In this document: positions 18,225 through 29,738 of the stretch, piece after piece | Layout: each line of letters opens with the position of its first letter | Position numbering within the stretch: position 1 is the first letter of the stretch | Origin: Candidatus Thorarchaeota archaeon | GTDB lineage: Archaea > Asgardarchaeota > Thorarchaeia > Thorarchaeales > Thorarchaeaceae | Reading direction: 5' to 3' | NCBI GenBank assembly: GCA_029855935.1 | Contig: JAGSHN010000018.1 | Span: forward strand, 1 to 64,000 | Length of the DNA stretch: 64,000 bases | Position numbers and translations under genes: made by a program | The notes under the pieces: model-generated | What the model saw: the letters and a program-made list of their open reading frames with translations, nothing else | What the model was told of the DNA's origin: nothing | The model's database searches: none

Positions 18225-19076
18225 GTGAGCAACTTGAGGCTTGAAGAGACGAACTACATTGGCTATGACGGCACGAGAATGTATATGGCCTGCTGGCTTC
18301 CGGACGACGACCGGCCCCGAGCCCTTGTCATTACCATCCACGGCTTTGGCTCACATGGTCAGACGCTCAAGGAGATTGGAGAGTATCTCGCAGAGAGGGG
18401 GATAGCCGTCTTTGCGCCAGACATGAGAGGCTTCGGACACTACTCTGGGACCAAGGGTCACGTGATGAACTTCGACGAGTACATTGAGGATGTCCAGAAC
18501 CTTGTGATGCAGGTCAAGGACAGGTACATCAACAGACTGACATACTTGCTCGGACATTCGCTTGGTGGTCAGCACATCATCAGGTACGCGGCTCTCTATC
18601 CCAAGGAGGTCGACGGTCTCATTCTCTGGTGCCCGGCAGTCGCGCACAGCCTGAAGATCTCGCCCCTCAAGCGCCTTGTGGGGGAGATCCTCTCACTGCT
18701 GAATGTGAAGAAGTACTTCAGTGACGACACCCCTACAGAGTACGCAACACACAATCCGGAGGCGCTCAGGCAGATGGAGAACGATCCGTTGACGTGGGAC
18801 CTCGCCACCCCAAGATTCGCAATCTCGGGGCTGAGGGCGATGAAGCAAGCGATGAATGCCGCGCCTCTAATCACACTGCCCGTACTCGTGCAACAAGCAG
18901 GCGACGATATGGTCGTCCCACCGGAGAAGGTCCGCGAGTTCTACGAACGCCTGTCTTCAAAGGACAAGACGTGGATTCTCTACGAGGGCTTCTATCACGC
19001 ACTTCACTTCGAGCCGGAGAGGGAGAGGGTGTTCGAGGACACATATGCCTGGCTTGAGAGGAGGCTCCCTAGGTAG
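18225..19076 (+). CDS. Alpha/beta hydrolase, monoacylglycerol-lipase-like
   Basis: ITIHGFGSHGQT, LLGHSLGGQHIIRYA (nucleophile elbow GHSLGG), QAGDDMVVPPEKVREFYE, YEGFYHALHFEPER. Confidence 0.9.
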   Translation: MSNLRLEETNYIGYDGTRMYMACWLPDDDRPRALVITIHGFGSHGQTLKEIGEYLAERGIAVFAPDMRGFGHYSGTKGHVMNFDEYIEDVQNLVMQVKDRYINRLTYLLGHSLGGQHIIRYAALYPKEVDGLILWCPAVAHSLKISPLKRLVGEILSLLNVKKYFSDDTPTEYATHNPEALRQMENDPLTWDLATPRFAISGLRAMKQAMNAAPLITLPVLVQQAGDDMVVPPEKVREFYERLSSKDKTWILYEGFYHALHFEPERERVFEDTYAWLERRLPR

Positions 19077-21876
19077 ACTCCAGTCTCGCGCGCTCCGCCC
19101 TATGGCCGAATACGATGTGGGGTGGAATCAGTAATGCAGGTATGCATGTGACAACTATGAGGAACCAGTCGAACGGGTTAATGGGCTCTGTCTGGAACAG
19201 CGGCTGCATGAGCGGTACATAGATGGTCATCAGAGTGAGAATGACCGACACCGCCACCGCAGCAAGAAGTGCACGCGACTGGCGAATATGTGTTTCCCAG
19301 ACCCAACGATACTCATCACGACAGTTCCACACAAAGACCAGCTCGAAGGTCACAACACTGGCGAACACCGTCGTCCGTGCGTGATGGAGGACCCTGTGCC
19401 AAAACGGCGATGACCAGTCAACGGCAGGACCCGTGACGCCCGGAATCCAGCCTCCGTACACTGTGAGAGAGTAGAGAAAGATGAATGATGAGGCAAGGAA
19501 GGCCAAGAACCCGGCGACCAGAACGAAGGATGCCAGGCCACGGTTCATCATCTTGGAACCCGGCTTTCTCGGCGGCCGGTTCATCACACCAGGCTCTGGT
19601 GGATCAACACCAAGGGCTAGCGCAGGGAAGCCGTCGGTGGCAAGGTTGAGCCACAGAATCTGAATCGGGGTGATTGGTAGCGGCAGTCCCAGCATGATGA
19701 TGGTGAATATCAGAAATATCTCGTCGAAGTTGGCTGCTAGCAGAAACCTGACGAACTTCCTGATGTTGGAGTATATCTCTCGCCCCTTCTGGACTGCCGT
19801 GACAATGGTCGCAAAGTTGTCATCCGTCAGTATGACATCAGAGGCCTCCTTCGTCACATCCGCGCCGCGCATTCCCATGGCCACACCAACATCCGCGGCC
19901 TTGACAGCAGGTGCATCGTTCACTCCGTCACCTGTCATGGCCACGACCTGTCCCTGCGCCTTCAGCGCCTCTACGATCCTGAGCTTATGCTCTGGAGCCA
20001 CACGCGCGTAGACATCACACCGGGCCACCGCCTCAAGGAACTCCTCATCGTTCATCCGGTCAATCTTCGAACCGGTGATCACCTCTCCGTTCTCGGGAAT
20101 CAGGCCGACTTGTCTGGCCACCGCCCGAGCTGTCAGCTCGTGGTCGCCGGTGATCATAATCGGGCGAATACCCGCGTTCTTGCACACGTCGATTGCCTCA
20201 GGGACCTCCTCACGTGGCGGGTCCATCATCCCCATCAGTCCGACAAAGACCATCTCCCTCTCGACGTGTTCGGGCTCCCAACTCTGAACCTCCTCGGCAA
20301 GAGGCCTGTAGGTGAATGCAAGTACGCGGAGCGCCTCTCCAGCGAACTCTTCGTTGACTTGAAGAATGGCCTCACGATCGGCATCGGTCATTCGACGCAC
20401 TTGATGGTTCTCGTAGATGTGGGTGCATAGTGGGAGTATGACATCCGGAGCGCCCTTCATATAGGCAAGGAGAGAGCCCTTCTCGTCCTCCACAATCGAT
20501 GTCATTCGCTTCCGCGCGGAGTCAAACGATATCTCAGACACCTCACGAAAACGGGACATCGTCTTCTCGTGCGGGATGCCGGCCTTTTCCGCGACCACCA
20601 GAATTGCTCCCTCTGTGGGATCGCCCACCACATCCCAGTCGGCGTGGCCCTTGGGGTCGGGCTGAAGGGTGGAGTTGGAGCAGACCTGTCCTATCTCGAA
20701 TATCCGTACGATATGGGGATCAGAGAGGACCTCGTACTCCTCGCCGTCTACTATGAACTTGCCCGCCGCATTATAGCCCGTGCCGGTGACCTCAATCACT
20801 CGCCTGTTGACGTAGAGCTTCCGGACGGTCATCTCGTTCTTTGTTATTGTGCCAGTCTTGTCGGAGCATATCACCGTGGTCGCACCCAGGGTCTCCACCG
20901 ACGGGAGACGCCTCACTATCGCATTGTGCTGCACCATCCGCTGGACGCCGATGGCCAGTGTGATTGTGACGACAGCTGGGAGCCCCTCGGGGATGGCAGA
21001 GACCGCCAAGGCGATGGCCGCGAGAAGCTCCTCAACGAGACTATCTGAGATGTCCTTCAGAACCTCGGCTCCAAAGACTATACCACACAACAGTATGACA
21101 ACGATTCCAAGCTTCTTGCCGAGATCTGCAAGGTCTACTTGGAGAGGCGTCATGTCCTTCTCGCTCTCTTGGACCATCTCGGCAATCTTCCCAAAGTATG
21201 TCGTCATGCCTGTGGCCGTGACCACGGCCTGGCCCTTGCCCGAGACGATTGTTGTTCCCTGGAAGACCATGTTGCGCATATCGCCGACAACGGGTGACTG
21301 AAGATGAATCGGGTCCTCAATCTTGCGGACAGCAACCGACTCGCCAGTCAGGGCAGACTCGTCAGCAGAGAGCCCCACAGCGTAGATCACACGCGCATCG
21401 GCAGGGACCTTGTTTCCCGCTTCAAGCGCGATGATGTCGCCAGGGACGACCAGTTTTGCATCAATATCGACCCAGAGACCATCACGTCTGACACGTGCAC
21501 GTGGTGCTGCCATCTCCTTCAGTGCCTCAAGGGCCTGCTCCGAACGGTACTCCTGAACGAAGCCGAATATCGCATTGAATATGACAATGGCCGAGATCAC
21601 CGCTGCATCAATGAGCCCGCCCTCCTCGTGAGACTCAGGAAGCATCGACGTGAACACCGAGATTGCAATCGCGACAAGCAATATCAGTACCATCGGGTCG
21701 GTGAATTGCTCCAGAAACATTCGCAGGGGACCCTTCTTCTCCGCCTCGACTATCTCGTTGTACCCGTATTCTGTGAGGCGAGCCTCCGCCTCTTGCGCCG
21801 TCAGTCCCTCACGACTGGCCCTCAGTTCGGCCAGAACAGACTCTACATCATTGCTGTACCATTGCGCCTTGCTCAT
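19069..21876 (-). CDS. P-type (IIA) calcium-transporting ATPase
   Basis: CSDKTGTITKNEM, MTGDGVNDAPA, PEGLPAVVTITLAIG; start set at MSKAQWYSNDVESVL. Confidence 0.94.
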   Translation of the reverse strand: MSKAQWYSNDVESVLAELRASREGLTAQEAEARLTEYGYNEIVEAEKKGPLRMFLEQFTDPMVLILLVAIAISVFTSMLPESHEEGGLIDAAVISAIVIFNAIFGFVQEYRSEQALEALKEMAAPRARVRRDGLWVDIDAKLVVPGDIIALEAGNKVPADARVIYAVGLSADESALTGESVAVRKIEDPIHLQSPVVGDMRNMVFQGTTIVSGKGQAVVTATGMTTYFGKIAEMVQESEKDMTPLQVDLADLGKKLGIVVILLCGIVFGAEVLKDISDSLVEELLAAIALAVSAIPEGLPAVVTITLAIGVQRMVQHNAIVRRLPSVETLGATTVICSDKTGTITKNEMTVRKLYVNRRVIEVTGTGYNAAGKFIVDGEEYEVLSDPHIVRIFEIGQVCSNSTLQPDPKGHADWDVVGDPTEGAILVVAEKAGIPHEKTMSRFREVSEISFDSARKRMTSIVEDEKGSLLAYMKGAPDVILPLCTHIYENHQVRRMTDADREAILQVNEEFAGEALRVLAFTYRPLAEEVQSWEPEHVEREMVFVGLMGMMDPPREEVPEAIDVCKNAGIRPIMITGDHELTARAVARQVGLIPENGEVITGSKIDRMNDEEFLEAVARCDVYARVAPEHKLRIVEALKAQGQVVAMTGDGVNDAPAVKAADVGVAMGMRGADVTKEASDVILTDDNFATIVTAVQKGREIYSNIRKFVRFLLAANFDEIFLIFTIIMLGLPLPITPIQILWLNLATDGFPALALGVDPPEPGVMNRPPRKPGSKMMNRGLASFVLVAGFLAFLASSFIFLYSLTVYGGWIPGVTGPAVDWSSPFWHRVLHHARTTVFASVVTFELVFVWNCRDEYRWVWETHIRQSRALLAAVAVSVILTLMTIYVPLMQPLFQTEPINPFDWFLIVVTCIPALLIPPHIVFGHRAERARLEST

Positions 21877-22056
21877 TTTGTGGACTCCGGGTGGAGATGA
21901 GCGCAATCACCTGGCTCATACGTGACGTCCTGCGCGCGGCAAAGAGAGTTATACCTTTCGGAACGTTGCGACGAATCACTAGTCGTCCTCGCACTTTCGA
22001 AATCATTAAGTCTTCTATACGATTCACCAATTGCACAGGGAGCGAGGTGGAACGGC

Positions 22057-22740
22057 ATGCCAGGAAAGCAGAAGTACTCGTTCAGGTGTCTTGAGCAGAA
22101 CTGTGACAACCGCGTATGCTGCACCCGGCCTCACGTGAACGTGACCCTCGGTGACCTCTCCCGCTGGGCGGCACAGGGCTATATCGAACACATCTTCCCC
22201 GGCCTGATCATCAATGTACCGAAGGCGAAAGAGGAGGCCTTCACCATCGAGACCCAGCGCAGAACTTTCAAGAGGACCCTAGATGGCAACGAGGAGGAGG
22301 TAGACGCCTGCATCTTCTTCAGAGAGGATGCAAACGCGTGCTCGATCAGGTACAGTCGACCAATCTCCTGTCGGACATTTCCTCTGCTATATGATGGTAG
22401 CAAGTTCATCGTCTCGGACAAGGCCTGTCCCGGAATTGGAAAAGGGGAGGTCACCAAGGAGAGTCTCAGAGAGGCGCGGGAGCTGGCGGAACAGGAGTTC
22501 CGTGAGCGCTTGGAGACGGAGGCTGCCCTCCCGTCTGTCTACGGGCTGATAATGGGCTATATGCTTCGACAGTCCGCCGAGATAGTCAGCAAGATGTCAA
22601 AGGAGGACAGAGAGAGGCTTGAGGAGATAATGTCGAAGACCCCGAAGACAGGAGAAGAAACGGGGGCGCCAGTGGGCCACGAGCACGAGAGGGGAGGGGA
22701 GAAGACGGAGAGCCAGAGCGGCAAGGGGGAGAATGAGTGA
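22057..22740 (+). CDS. YkgJ-family cysteine-cluster (Fe-S/Zn) protein
   Basis: FRCLEQNCDNRVCCTRPHVNVT ... CIFFREDANACSIRYSRPISCRTFPL; ATG at 22057 preceded by gaggtgg. Confidence 0.8.
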   Translation: MPGKQKYSFRCLEQNCDNRVCCTRPHVNVTLGDLSRWAAQGYIEHIFPGLIINVPKAKEEAFTIETQRRTFKRTLDGNEEEVDACIFFREDANACSIRYSRPISCRTFPLLYDGSKFIVSDKACPGIGKGEVTKESLREARELAEQEFRERLETEAALPSVYGLIMGYMLRQSAEIVSKMSKEDRERLEEIMSKTPKTGEETGAPVGHEHERGGEKTESQSGKGENE

Positions 22741-23850
22741 CTACCGCTCCTCCACGATCCTGAGTTCCTTGGGGCTGAAGGTCAGAGGCTCGCAGCCGTC
22801 GTTCGTGATGACAACAAGGTCCTCTATCCTGACGCCGAACTTTCCCTCTAGATACACCCCCGGCTCGACGCTGTGAGTCATCCCCACATCAAGCGCCATC
22901 GCATTTCCTCTGACCAGATACGGCGGCTCGTGTACCTCAAGTCCAATCCCGTGACCGAGTCTGTGAGTGAAGAACTCCCCAAGGCCCTCCTCCTCGATCA
23001 CCCGTCGCGCAATGCCGTCTGCGCTGCCGCAGGCCAGGCCAGGTGCCAGCCTCTCAAGAGCAGCCTCTTGGGCTCTGAGGACGATCCTGTACACACGTTC
23101 CTGTTCCTCGGAGGGCGGTCCAAGTATGCCCACGCGTGTCATGTCGGTGTTGTAGCCGTCAAGGCTACAGCCACAGTCGAGTAGAACTATGTCGCCGCGC
23201 ACGAGTTCTCTCGGCCCGGCCTCTGCATGCGGAAGAGCACTGTCGGGACCAAACTGAACTGCAGCAAAGGTTGGAGTCGCCCCCTGACGGACTATCTCGT
23301 CCTCGATGACCCTCTTGAGCTCGACCTCCGTGATTCCGGGATGGGCGTGTCTGAAGGCAGCCTCCTCCGCGTCAGCAATGATGTGACCGGCCCGCCGCAT
23401 CAGCTCCAGTTCAGGAGCAGTCTTCCGAATCCGCATCTCACCCAATAGTTGCGTGATTGATACATCCCGCCGCAGATCCTGGAGATGCCGACGAAGCTGG
23501 CGAAACACACCGAGCGGTAGCGCGTCGTCGAGGGCAACTGTCTCAGCGTTCTCCTGATTCACGACGCTGATGACGAGGTCATAGGGATCCTCGTCCTCCT
23601 GCCAAGAACGAACATCCTGAATCCATGTCTTCCTTGAGAGGTTTGATTCCTCAAACGCGGGAACGACGAGAGATGGCGGTCCTTCAGAGGGGATGACAAC
23701 GGCAATGAGCCTCTCGCGCATCGAGTAGTGAATGCCTGTCAGATACGCGAAGTTGGGAGAGGGAGTCAGTAGCGCGAAGGATGCACCACTCGACCGGAGA
23801 AACTGCTGCACCCGGTCTACCCGAGACTCGTACGTCCGTGCATCTAGCAT
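22741..23850 (-). CDS. M24-family Xaa-Pro peptidase
   Basis: DIVLLDCGCSLDGYNTDMTRV, HRLGHGIGLEVHEPPY, EPGVYLEGKFGVRIEDLVVI. Confidence 0.93.
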   Translation of the reverse strand: MLDARTYESRVDRVQQFLRSSGASFALLTPSPNFAYLTGIHYSMRERLIAVVIPSEGPPSLVVPAFEESNLSRKTWIQDVRSWQEDEDPYDLVISVVNQENAETVALDDALPLGVFRQLRRHLQDLRRDVSITQLLGEMRIRKTAPELELMRRAGHIIADAEEAAFRHAHPGITEVELKRVIEDEIVRQGATPTFAAVQFGPDSALPHAEAGPRELVRGDIVLLDCGCSLDGYNTDMTRVGILGPPSEEQERVYRIVLRAQEAALERLAPGLACGSADGIARRVIEEEGLGEFFTHRLGHGIGLEVHEPPYLVRGNAMALDVGMTHSVEPGVYLEGKFGVRIEDLVVITNDGCEPLTFSPKELRIVEER

Positions 23851-23853
23851 CTT

Positions 23854-25326
23854 ATGACACTCGCTCGGCTACAGTCTCCTATGTTCTTGTTCTTAACACA
23901 TTCGGTGACTGCGAAGCCATTACCAATAGAACTAGAGTTAAATTGCAGCACTGGCGGGGGCGAGGTCCCGGGAGTTGATTGGCACTTGTCAGCGGAGTCG
24001 GAGAGTGGCGGCAGACTACCTGCCAGAGTCTTCCTCGTGGGATCGTTGACAAGATTTGCCCAGGGCCTGTATCAGCCCTTTCTCGGAGCATACCTGATAG
24101 ATATGGGTGCCACTTACTCCGAGCTCAGCACGTTCCGTAGCGTGGGCAACATTGCCCCCACAATCCTTCAGCCACTATGGGGTGCAGGGTCCGACCGCGT
24201 TGGCCGCGCAAAGGCGTTCGTCGTCTTCGGCACGCTCACTGGTCTCTTCACGGTGCTCCTCTTTCTCTGGGCCGCAACGCCTATTGACATGATAATACTC
24301 TATGGCATTCAGTCTCTCCTGCTGAGCATCCAGATACCCACGTGGCTGTCTCTGATTGGTGGACTGATTGACGAGGAACACAGAGGGACAGAGCTCGGAA
24401 ACCTCGGTATTGTCACCAATGTCGCCTCCCTTCTTGCAACACTGCTGTCGGGCTTTATCGCAGGATTCCCAGCCGTCATCCCATACCTGCGTCAGGCTCT
24501 CGGTGATATTGGATTCATTCTTTTCCCCACTGTGGAGGCCTGGAGAGAGGCCTACTACGTGCCGTTCTATCTGACGGCCGTTGTGGGTATAACGTCCTCC
24601 ATAGTGGCGCTCACCATAAGAGAGAAACCACCTGACAAGACACAGAAGAGAACATTCCCGCCAATCCACAGGATTCTGTCACGGCCCGGGGACTTCCGCA
24701 GACTCTGTGCAGTGGCCACAATGTTCTCGTTTTCTATGTCTATGGCGTGGCCGTTCTTCTCTGTGGTCCAGAGGGTCTGGCTGCAGAACACGCTCCTCGA
24801 GATTGCCATAGCCTCAGCAATAATGACGGGTGTGACCGTCGTCTTCACAGGACCGCTCGGGCGTCTCAGTGACCGCGTGGGACGCAAGCCATTGATCATA
24901 ATGGGACGAGGGACACTGTTCACGGTCCCAATCATCTATGCCTTTGCGACAAGCACCATCCATATCTACATAGCAAACGCAATTGCGGGCTTTGCCATCG
25001 CCGGGGCATTCAACGCTCTGACCGCCTACATATACGACGTTGCACCGGAGAACGAACGCGGAGCCTATCTTGCGGTCTACAACACCTTTACCGGCACAGT
25101 ATTCCTTGCGGGGTCTCTCTTTGCAGGAATCATCGCGGACCTCATAGTCCCAATTGTGGGTAGCCGCGGGGCCGTCTTTGTGATGCTCCTTGTCAGCGGA
25201 ATTATGCGACTCGTGTCGACAGGCTTCTACACCTTGCTGCGAGAGCCAAGGGAGTACAGCTCGACGCTGAGAGCCGAAGTGCTGGCATTGCTCGGCCGAC
25301 GGACGGGTGGTAGTGACCGTGTGTAG
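23854..25326 (+). CDS. Major facilitator superfamily transporter (true start may be a TTG near 23986)
   Basis: 12-TM-like hydrophobic profile, GAGSDRVGRAKAFVVFG and GRLSDRVGRKPLIIMGR MFS signatures. Confidence 0.88.
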   Translation: MTLARLQSPMFLFLTHSVTAKPLPIELELNCSTGGGEVPGVDWHLSAESESGGRLPARVFLVGSLTRFAQGLYQPFLGAYLIDMGATYSELSTFRSVGNIAPTILQPLWGAGSDRVGRAKAFVVFGTLTGLFTVLLFLWAATPIDMIILYGIQSLLLSIQIPTWLSLIGGLIDEEHRGTELGNLGIVTNVASLLATLLSGFIAGFPAVIPYLRQALGDIGFILFPTVEAWREAYYVPFYLTAVVGITSSIVALTIREKPPDKTQKRTFPPIHRILSRPGDFRRLCAVATMFSFSMSMAWPFFSVVQRVWLQNTLLEIAIASAIMTGVTVVFTGPLGRLSDRVGRKPLIIMGRGTLFTVPIIYAFATSTIHIYIANAIAGFAIAGAFNALTAYIYDVAPENERGAYLAVYNTFTGTVFLAGSLFAGIIADLIVPIVGSRGAVFVMLLVSGIMRLVSTGFYTLLREPREYSSTLRAEVLALLGRRTGGSDRV

Positions 25327-25373
25327 AAGACTTAAGTCAGAACTTCGCAACACCTCATCCGTCGCTGACGGAG

Positions 25374-25739
25374 TTGACTGCACAGTTGAAAAAGGGGCTG
25401 TCCTTTGAAGAGAGCTGGAAGGTCGAGATCAGGAGAGGCCTCCTTCAATATGCAGTCCTTGCCATCGTGCGCTCGCACAGCGACGGTATTCACGGCTATG
25501 GCATAGCGCGCGAACTCGATGAGAAGACTGATGGTCTGCTCGAGGTGAAGGAGGGTACGCTCTACCCCATACTTCACAGGCTGCGAAACGAGAGACTGCT
25601 CAATGTGAGAATCGAGCGGTCGGAGTCGGGGCCAGCAAGGAAGGTCTACGTCCTGACGGGGGAGGGTGACAGGGTATACCGCGAGCTGACCGTCACGCTT
25701 CGGAACGTGTTCGAGAGACTGAAGGAGATGATGATATGA
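25374..25739 (+). CDS. PadR-family transcriptional regulator
   Basis: GYGIARELDEKTDGLLEVKEGTLYPILHRLRNERLL...RKVYVLTGEG. Confidence 0.92.
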   Translation: MTAQLKKGLSFEESWKVEIRRGLLQYAVLAIVRSHSDGIHGYGIARELDEKTDGLLEVKEGTLYPILHRLRNERLLNVRIERSESGPARKVYVLTGEGDRVYRELTVTLRNVFERLKEMMI

Positions 25740-26179
25740 GCACTGCAGAGAGCCGAGACAGGATTGACAGATTCCTGTCAGAGGTCAGAAAGAAGCTGCC
25801 AGACACCTTTGAAGCGGAGGACATCCTTGAGGATCTCCGCACTCATATCGACGAGGCGCTTCGCGAGAGGGTTGCGGCCCATCCCGATACGCCTGAGAGA
25901 GAGCTTCTCGAGAAGGTGCTGGACGAGATTGGCGATCCTGATACAATAGCCAAGGAGTACGAAGCTGCACGGCTCGACGAGGAGGGAGAGGAGAGCGGGA
26001 GGCACCGAATGCAGATGGCCCTCAGATGTATCGTGGCCGTGGTGGTCTCTGTGCCGGCTGCGTGGGTCTTTGTTGACCTGACTCACGGGATGCTTGACTT
26101 TCCAACGGCCCTGACCGTGCTACTCATCTTTGCCCTGCTTGAGGGTATTGTCAGGTCGTGGCAGACCGAGAGCAGTTGA
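25736..26179 (+). CDS. HAAS/DUF1700-like PadR partner membrane protein
   Basis: ATGA overlap with padR; N-terminal helical LEDLRTHIDEALRERV...LLEKVLDEIGDPDTIAKEY, C-terminal TM segments. Confidence 0.75.
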   Translation: MSTAESRDRIDRFLSEVRKKLPDTFEAEDILEDLRTHIDEALRERVAAHPDTPERELLEKVLDEIGDPDTIAKEYEAARLDEEGEESGRHRMQMALRCIVAVVVSVPAAWVFVDLTHGMLDFPTALTVLLIFALLEGIVRSWQTESS

Positions 26180-26197
26180 ATGGAGGAGGTCTGAAAC

Positions 26198-26767
26198 GTG
26201 GGAGTGAAGACGCACTACTTCGAGGAGGCGTCCCCTGAGCACACAAGAGAGGTGCTCGACATAGTCGAGGAGTTTCTCAAGGAAAACAGCGACATCGAGC
26301 ACATCGTCGTGGCAACAACAGAGGGTAATACCGGAGTGCAGACGACAGAACGATTCAGGGACCGAAGGGTGATCGTCGTGACTCACTCGACCGGATTCGT
26401 GGCACCGAACTTCAACGAACTCGCCGAGGAGGCCAGACAGAGGATAGAGGCCAATGGTGGAACGATCCTTACTACAACCCACGCCTTTGCAGGTGTCGCA
26501 CGAAGTTTCCGCAAGGTCCTAGGAACGTGGACACCCACCGAGATGATGGCGGTCGCCTTCAGAACATTCGGCCAGGGAACAAAGGTCTGTGCAGAGATAG
26601 CGATGATGGCGGCCGATGCCGGACTTGTGCCAGTGGACAGAGATGTCGTCACAATCGCCGGTACGGGACGAGGCGCAGACACAGCGTGGGTGGTCAGACC
26701 GGCATATACAAGCGAGTTCCCATCGCTCAAGATGCGGGCCTGCCTGTGCAAGCCGCTGGAGTTCTAG
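26198..26767 (+). CDS. Pyruvate kinase alpha/beta (C-terminal) domain-like protein, stand-alone
   Basis: [33 protein letters not shown]...[19 protein letters not shown]. Confidence 0.82.
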   Translation: MGVKTHYFEEASPEHTREVLDIVEEFLKENSDIEHIVVATTEGNTGVQTTERFRDRRVIVVTHSTGFVAPNFNELAEEARQRIEANGGTILTTTHAFAGVARSFRKVLGTWTPTEMMAVAFRTFGQGTKVCAEIAMMAADAGLVPVDRDVVTIAGTGRGADTAWVVRPAYTSEFPSLKMRACLCKPLEF

Positions 26768-27801
26768 CCAAAGACCTCTCTGAAGCGTTCGAGATACTCA
26801 CGCTGGACCCGCGTCAACTTCTCCGGTATCTCTATGTGAACACGCACGAGTTGGTCGCCCTTCCGGCCATCATTCGTGTGCACGCCCTTGCCCTTCATTC
26901 TAAATAGCGTGCCATCTCGTGTACCGCGAGGAATCTTGATCTCGCTGGAACCCCACATCGTCGGGACTTGGACAGTACCGCCAAGAACTGCAATGTCAAA
27001 TGGGATGTCAATCTCGATGTACGTGTGCAGACCGCGCCGAACGAACTTCTCGTGAGACTGAACGCTGAACACTATGATGAGATCGCCCGGAGGCCCGCCA
27101 CGCGGGCCAGCATCACCCGCCCCAGAGATGCGCTGATACATCTCATCCTCTACTCCAGGCGGGATGGGAATCTCGACCTCCACGCGCTGGCTCTCCAGTC
27201 CCGTGCCTCTGCACGTGGGACAGGGTGTTGTGACAACCTCCCCCAGACCCTGACAGGTGGGACAGGTCTGCGATACCGTCAGAAAGCCGCCCATTGATTG
27301 AATGACCTGACCACGTCCTCCGCAGGTCGGACAACGCGAGGGCGACGTGCCCGGTGCCGCGCCAGTGCCCCTGCAGGTCTTGCAGGGGACACGCCGCTTG
27401 AAGGCGACCTTCTTCTTGGTACCGAAGAACGCCTCTTCAAAGGTGAGGCGGATATTCAGTCGGAGATCACGGCCACGCATTGGTCCTCTTCTTGCGCGCG
27501 GGCCGAAATCAAAGCCGCCGAAGCCTCTGAAGAACTCTCTGAAGAGTTCGGAGAAGCCGTCCATGTCTATTCTCTGGAAGTCTGCGGTGCCATATCGGTC
27601 GTAGTTGGCGCGCTTCTCCGGATCGCTTAGCACCGAGTAGGCCTCGTTTATCTTCTTGAGCTTCTCCTCGGCCTCTTTGTCGCCCGGATTCCTGTCAGGG
27701 TGGTACTCCTTGGCGAGGCGCCTGTACGCGCGCTTGATCTCCTCCTGTGTCGCATTTCGGCTGACGCCGAGAATCTCATAGTAGTCGTCATCGGAAGCCA
27801 A
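26764..27801 (-). CDS. dnaJ: Chaperone DnaJ
   Basis: J domain [36 protein letters not shown], four CxxCxGxG zinc motifs. Confidence 0.96.
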   Translation of the reverse strand: MASDDDYYEILGVSRNATQEEIKRAYRRLAKEYHPDRNPGDKEAEEKLKKINEAYSVLSDPEKRANYDRYGTADFQRIDMDGFSELFREFFRGFGGFDFGPRARRGPMRGRDLRLNIRLTFEEAFFGTKKKVAFKRRVPCKTCRGTGAAPGTSPSRCPTCGGRGQVIQSMGGFLTVSQTCPTCQGLGEVVTTPCPTCRGTGLESQRVEVEIPIPPGVEDEMYQRISGAGDAGPRGGPPGDLIIVFSVQSHEKFVRRGLHTYIEIDIPFDIAVLGGTVQVPTMWGSSEIKIPRGTRDGTLFRMKGKGVHTNDGRKGDQLVRVHIEIPEKLTRVQREYLERFREVFG

Positions 27802-27831
27802 GGAGTCTCACCCCGTCAAGATGACATCTGC

Positions 27832-29736
27832 CTACTCGTCGAGGTCCTCAAACTCGACATCGACAACATTCTCATCGTCGTCGCTGGTGGACGAGGATCC
27901 TGAACCACTGCCTGCGCCTGCCGCTGCGCCGGCCTTGCCCGGCTGACCTGTGGCCGCACCGAATCCTCCCACCTTGGAGGCATCGAAGCCAGTGGCACCC
28001 GCACCGACACTGCCATAGAGCTTCTCCGAGATTCTGAAGATGACCTGCTGGAGGTCATCGCTACCTGACTTGATCTTCTCGAAGTCGTCCTTCTCTATGG
28101 CCTCACGAAGGCTCTTGGCCTTCTCTTCAAACTCCTTTCGCAGATCCTCTGGAATCTTGTCCTTGTGGTCCCTCAGCAGCTTCTCGCCCTGGTAGATGAG
28201 ATTGTCGGCATTGTTCTTGGCCTCAATCTGGGCCTTTCTCTTGGCATCCTCCTCAGCGTACTTCTCTGCCTCCTTGACCATCCGCTGAATCTCGTCCTCT
28301 GAGAGATTCGTCGTTGCCGTGATGGTGATGGACTGTTCGTTGCCAGTCGCGAGGTCCTTTGCCGACACCTTGACAATGCCGTTCGCGTCTATGTCGAAGG
28401 TCACCTCAATCTGAGGGACTCCTCGCGGAGCAGGAGGTATGCCAACGAGCTTGAACCTACCGAGGGTCATATTGTCCTTTGCCAGCGGACGCTCTCCCTG
28501 CACGACATGGATCTCGACCTCTGTCTGATTGTCAGCAGCGGTCGTGAATATTTTCGACTTTCTTGTGGGGATGGTCGTGTTCCTTGGGATCAGTGGAGTG
28601 GCCACCCCGCCAAGGGTCTCCACGCTGAGAGTCAGCGGAGTGACGTCCAGTAGCAGGATGTCCTTCACCTCGCCTGCAAGCACACCGGCCTGCACTGCAG
28701 CGCCCAGAGCGACGCACTCATCAGGATTGATGCTCTTCTCGCCCTCCTTGCCGAACAGGTCGCGGATTAGCTTCTGAATCATCGGCATCCGCGTCGCACC
28801 GCCAACGAGCAGAATCTTGTCAATCTGCTCAGCCTCCAGCTTCGCGTCCTGGAGCGCCTGACGAATTGGTCCAACCGTCGCCTGAGCCAAGTCCTCAGTC
28901 ATCTGCTCGAATTTAGCACGCGTAAGCTCAAGGTTGATGTGCTTTGGACCGGACTCGTCGGCCGTGATGTAGGGCAGACTAATGATTGTGCGCTGCACCG
29001 TCGAGAGCTCAATCTTGGCCTGCTCTGCGGCATCCCGGATGCGCTGCATTGCAGCCAGGTCCTTCGTAATGTCAATGCCAGTATCCTTCTTGAACTCCTC
29101 GACCACCCAGTCGATTATGCGCTGGTCCCAGTCATCGCCACCAAGATGCGTGTTGCCACTCGTGGCGAGGACCTCATAGACATCCTCACCGATGTCAAGT
29201 ATAGAGACGTCGAAGGTGCCACCACCGAGGTCGTAGACCAGGACCTTCAGCTCATCCCCCTTGTCAAGGCCGTAGGCAAGAGCAGAGGCGGTGGGCTCAT
29301 TTATGATTCTCACAACATCAAGACCTGCGATTCTCCCAGCGTCCTTGGTCGCCTGACGCTGACTGTCATTGAAATACGCAGGTACTGTGATGACCGCCTT
29401 CTCAATCTTCTCCCCAAGAAACGCCTCGGCATCCTCCTTCAGCTTACGGAGAATCATCGCCGAGATCTCCTGGGGCGTATACTCCTTGTCGCCAATCTTC
29501 ACCCTGTAATTCTGGCCCATCTTCCTCTTTATCGAGCGAACTGTCCTGTCAGGCATGGACACTGCTTGTCTCTTCGCCAGCTCGCCGACGATGATCTCGC
29601 CGTGGGCAGTTATCCCCACCACTGAGGGGGTGAGATACTTGCCCTCAGCATTCGGTATCATAGTGGGCTTGCCGCCCTCCATATACGCAATTCCGCTGTT
29701 AGTCGTACCCAGGTCAATACCAACTATTCGTGCCAT
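27832..29736 (-). CDS. dnaK: Chaperone DnaK (Hsp70)
   Basis: [52 protein letters not shown]. Confidence 0.98.
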   Translation of the reverse strand: MARIVGIDLGTTNSGIAYMEGGKPTMIPNAEGKYLTPSVVGITAHGEIIVGELAKRQAVSMPDRTVRSIKRKMGQNYRVKIGDKEYTPQEISAMILRKLKEDAEAFLGEKIEKAVITVPAYFNDSQRQATKDAGRIAGLDVVRIINEPTASALAYGLDKGDELKVLVYDLGGGTFDVSILDIGEDVYEVLATSGNTHLGGDDWDQRIIDWVVEEFKKDTGIDITKDLAAMQRIRDAAEQAKIELSTVQRTIISLPYITADESGPKHINLELTRAKFEQMTEDLAQATVGPIRQALQDAKLEAEQIDKILLVGGATRMPMIQKLIRDLFGKEGEKSINPDECVALGAAVQAGVLAGEVKDILLLDVTPLTLSVETLGGVATPLIPRNTTIPTRKSKIFTTAADNQTEVEIHVVQGERPLAKDNMTLGRFKLVGIPPAPRGVPQIEVTFDIDANGIVKVSAKDLATGNEQSITITATTNLSEDEIQRMVKEAEKYAEEDAKRKAQIEAKNNADNLIYQGEKLLRDHKDKIPEDLRKEFEEKAKSLREAIEKDDFEKIKSGSDDLQQVIFRISEKLYGSVGAGATGFDASKVGGFGAATGQPGKAGAAAGAGSGSGSSSTSDDDENVVDVEFEDLDE

Positions 29737-29738
29737 CT

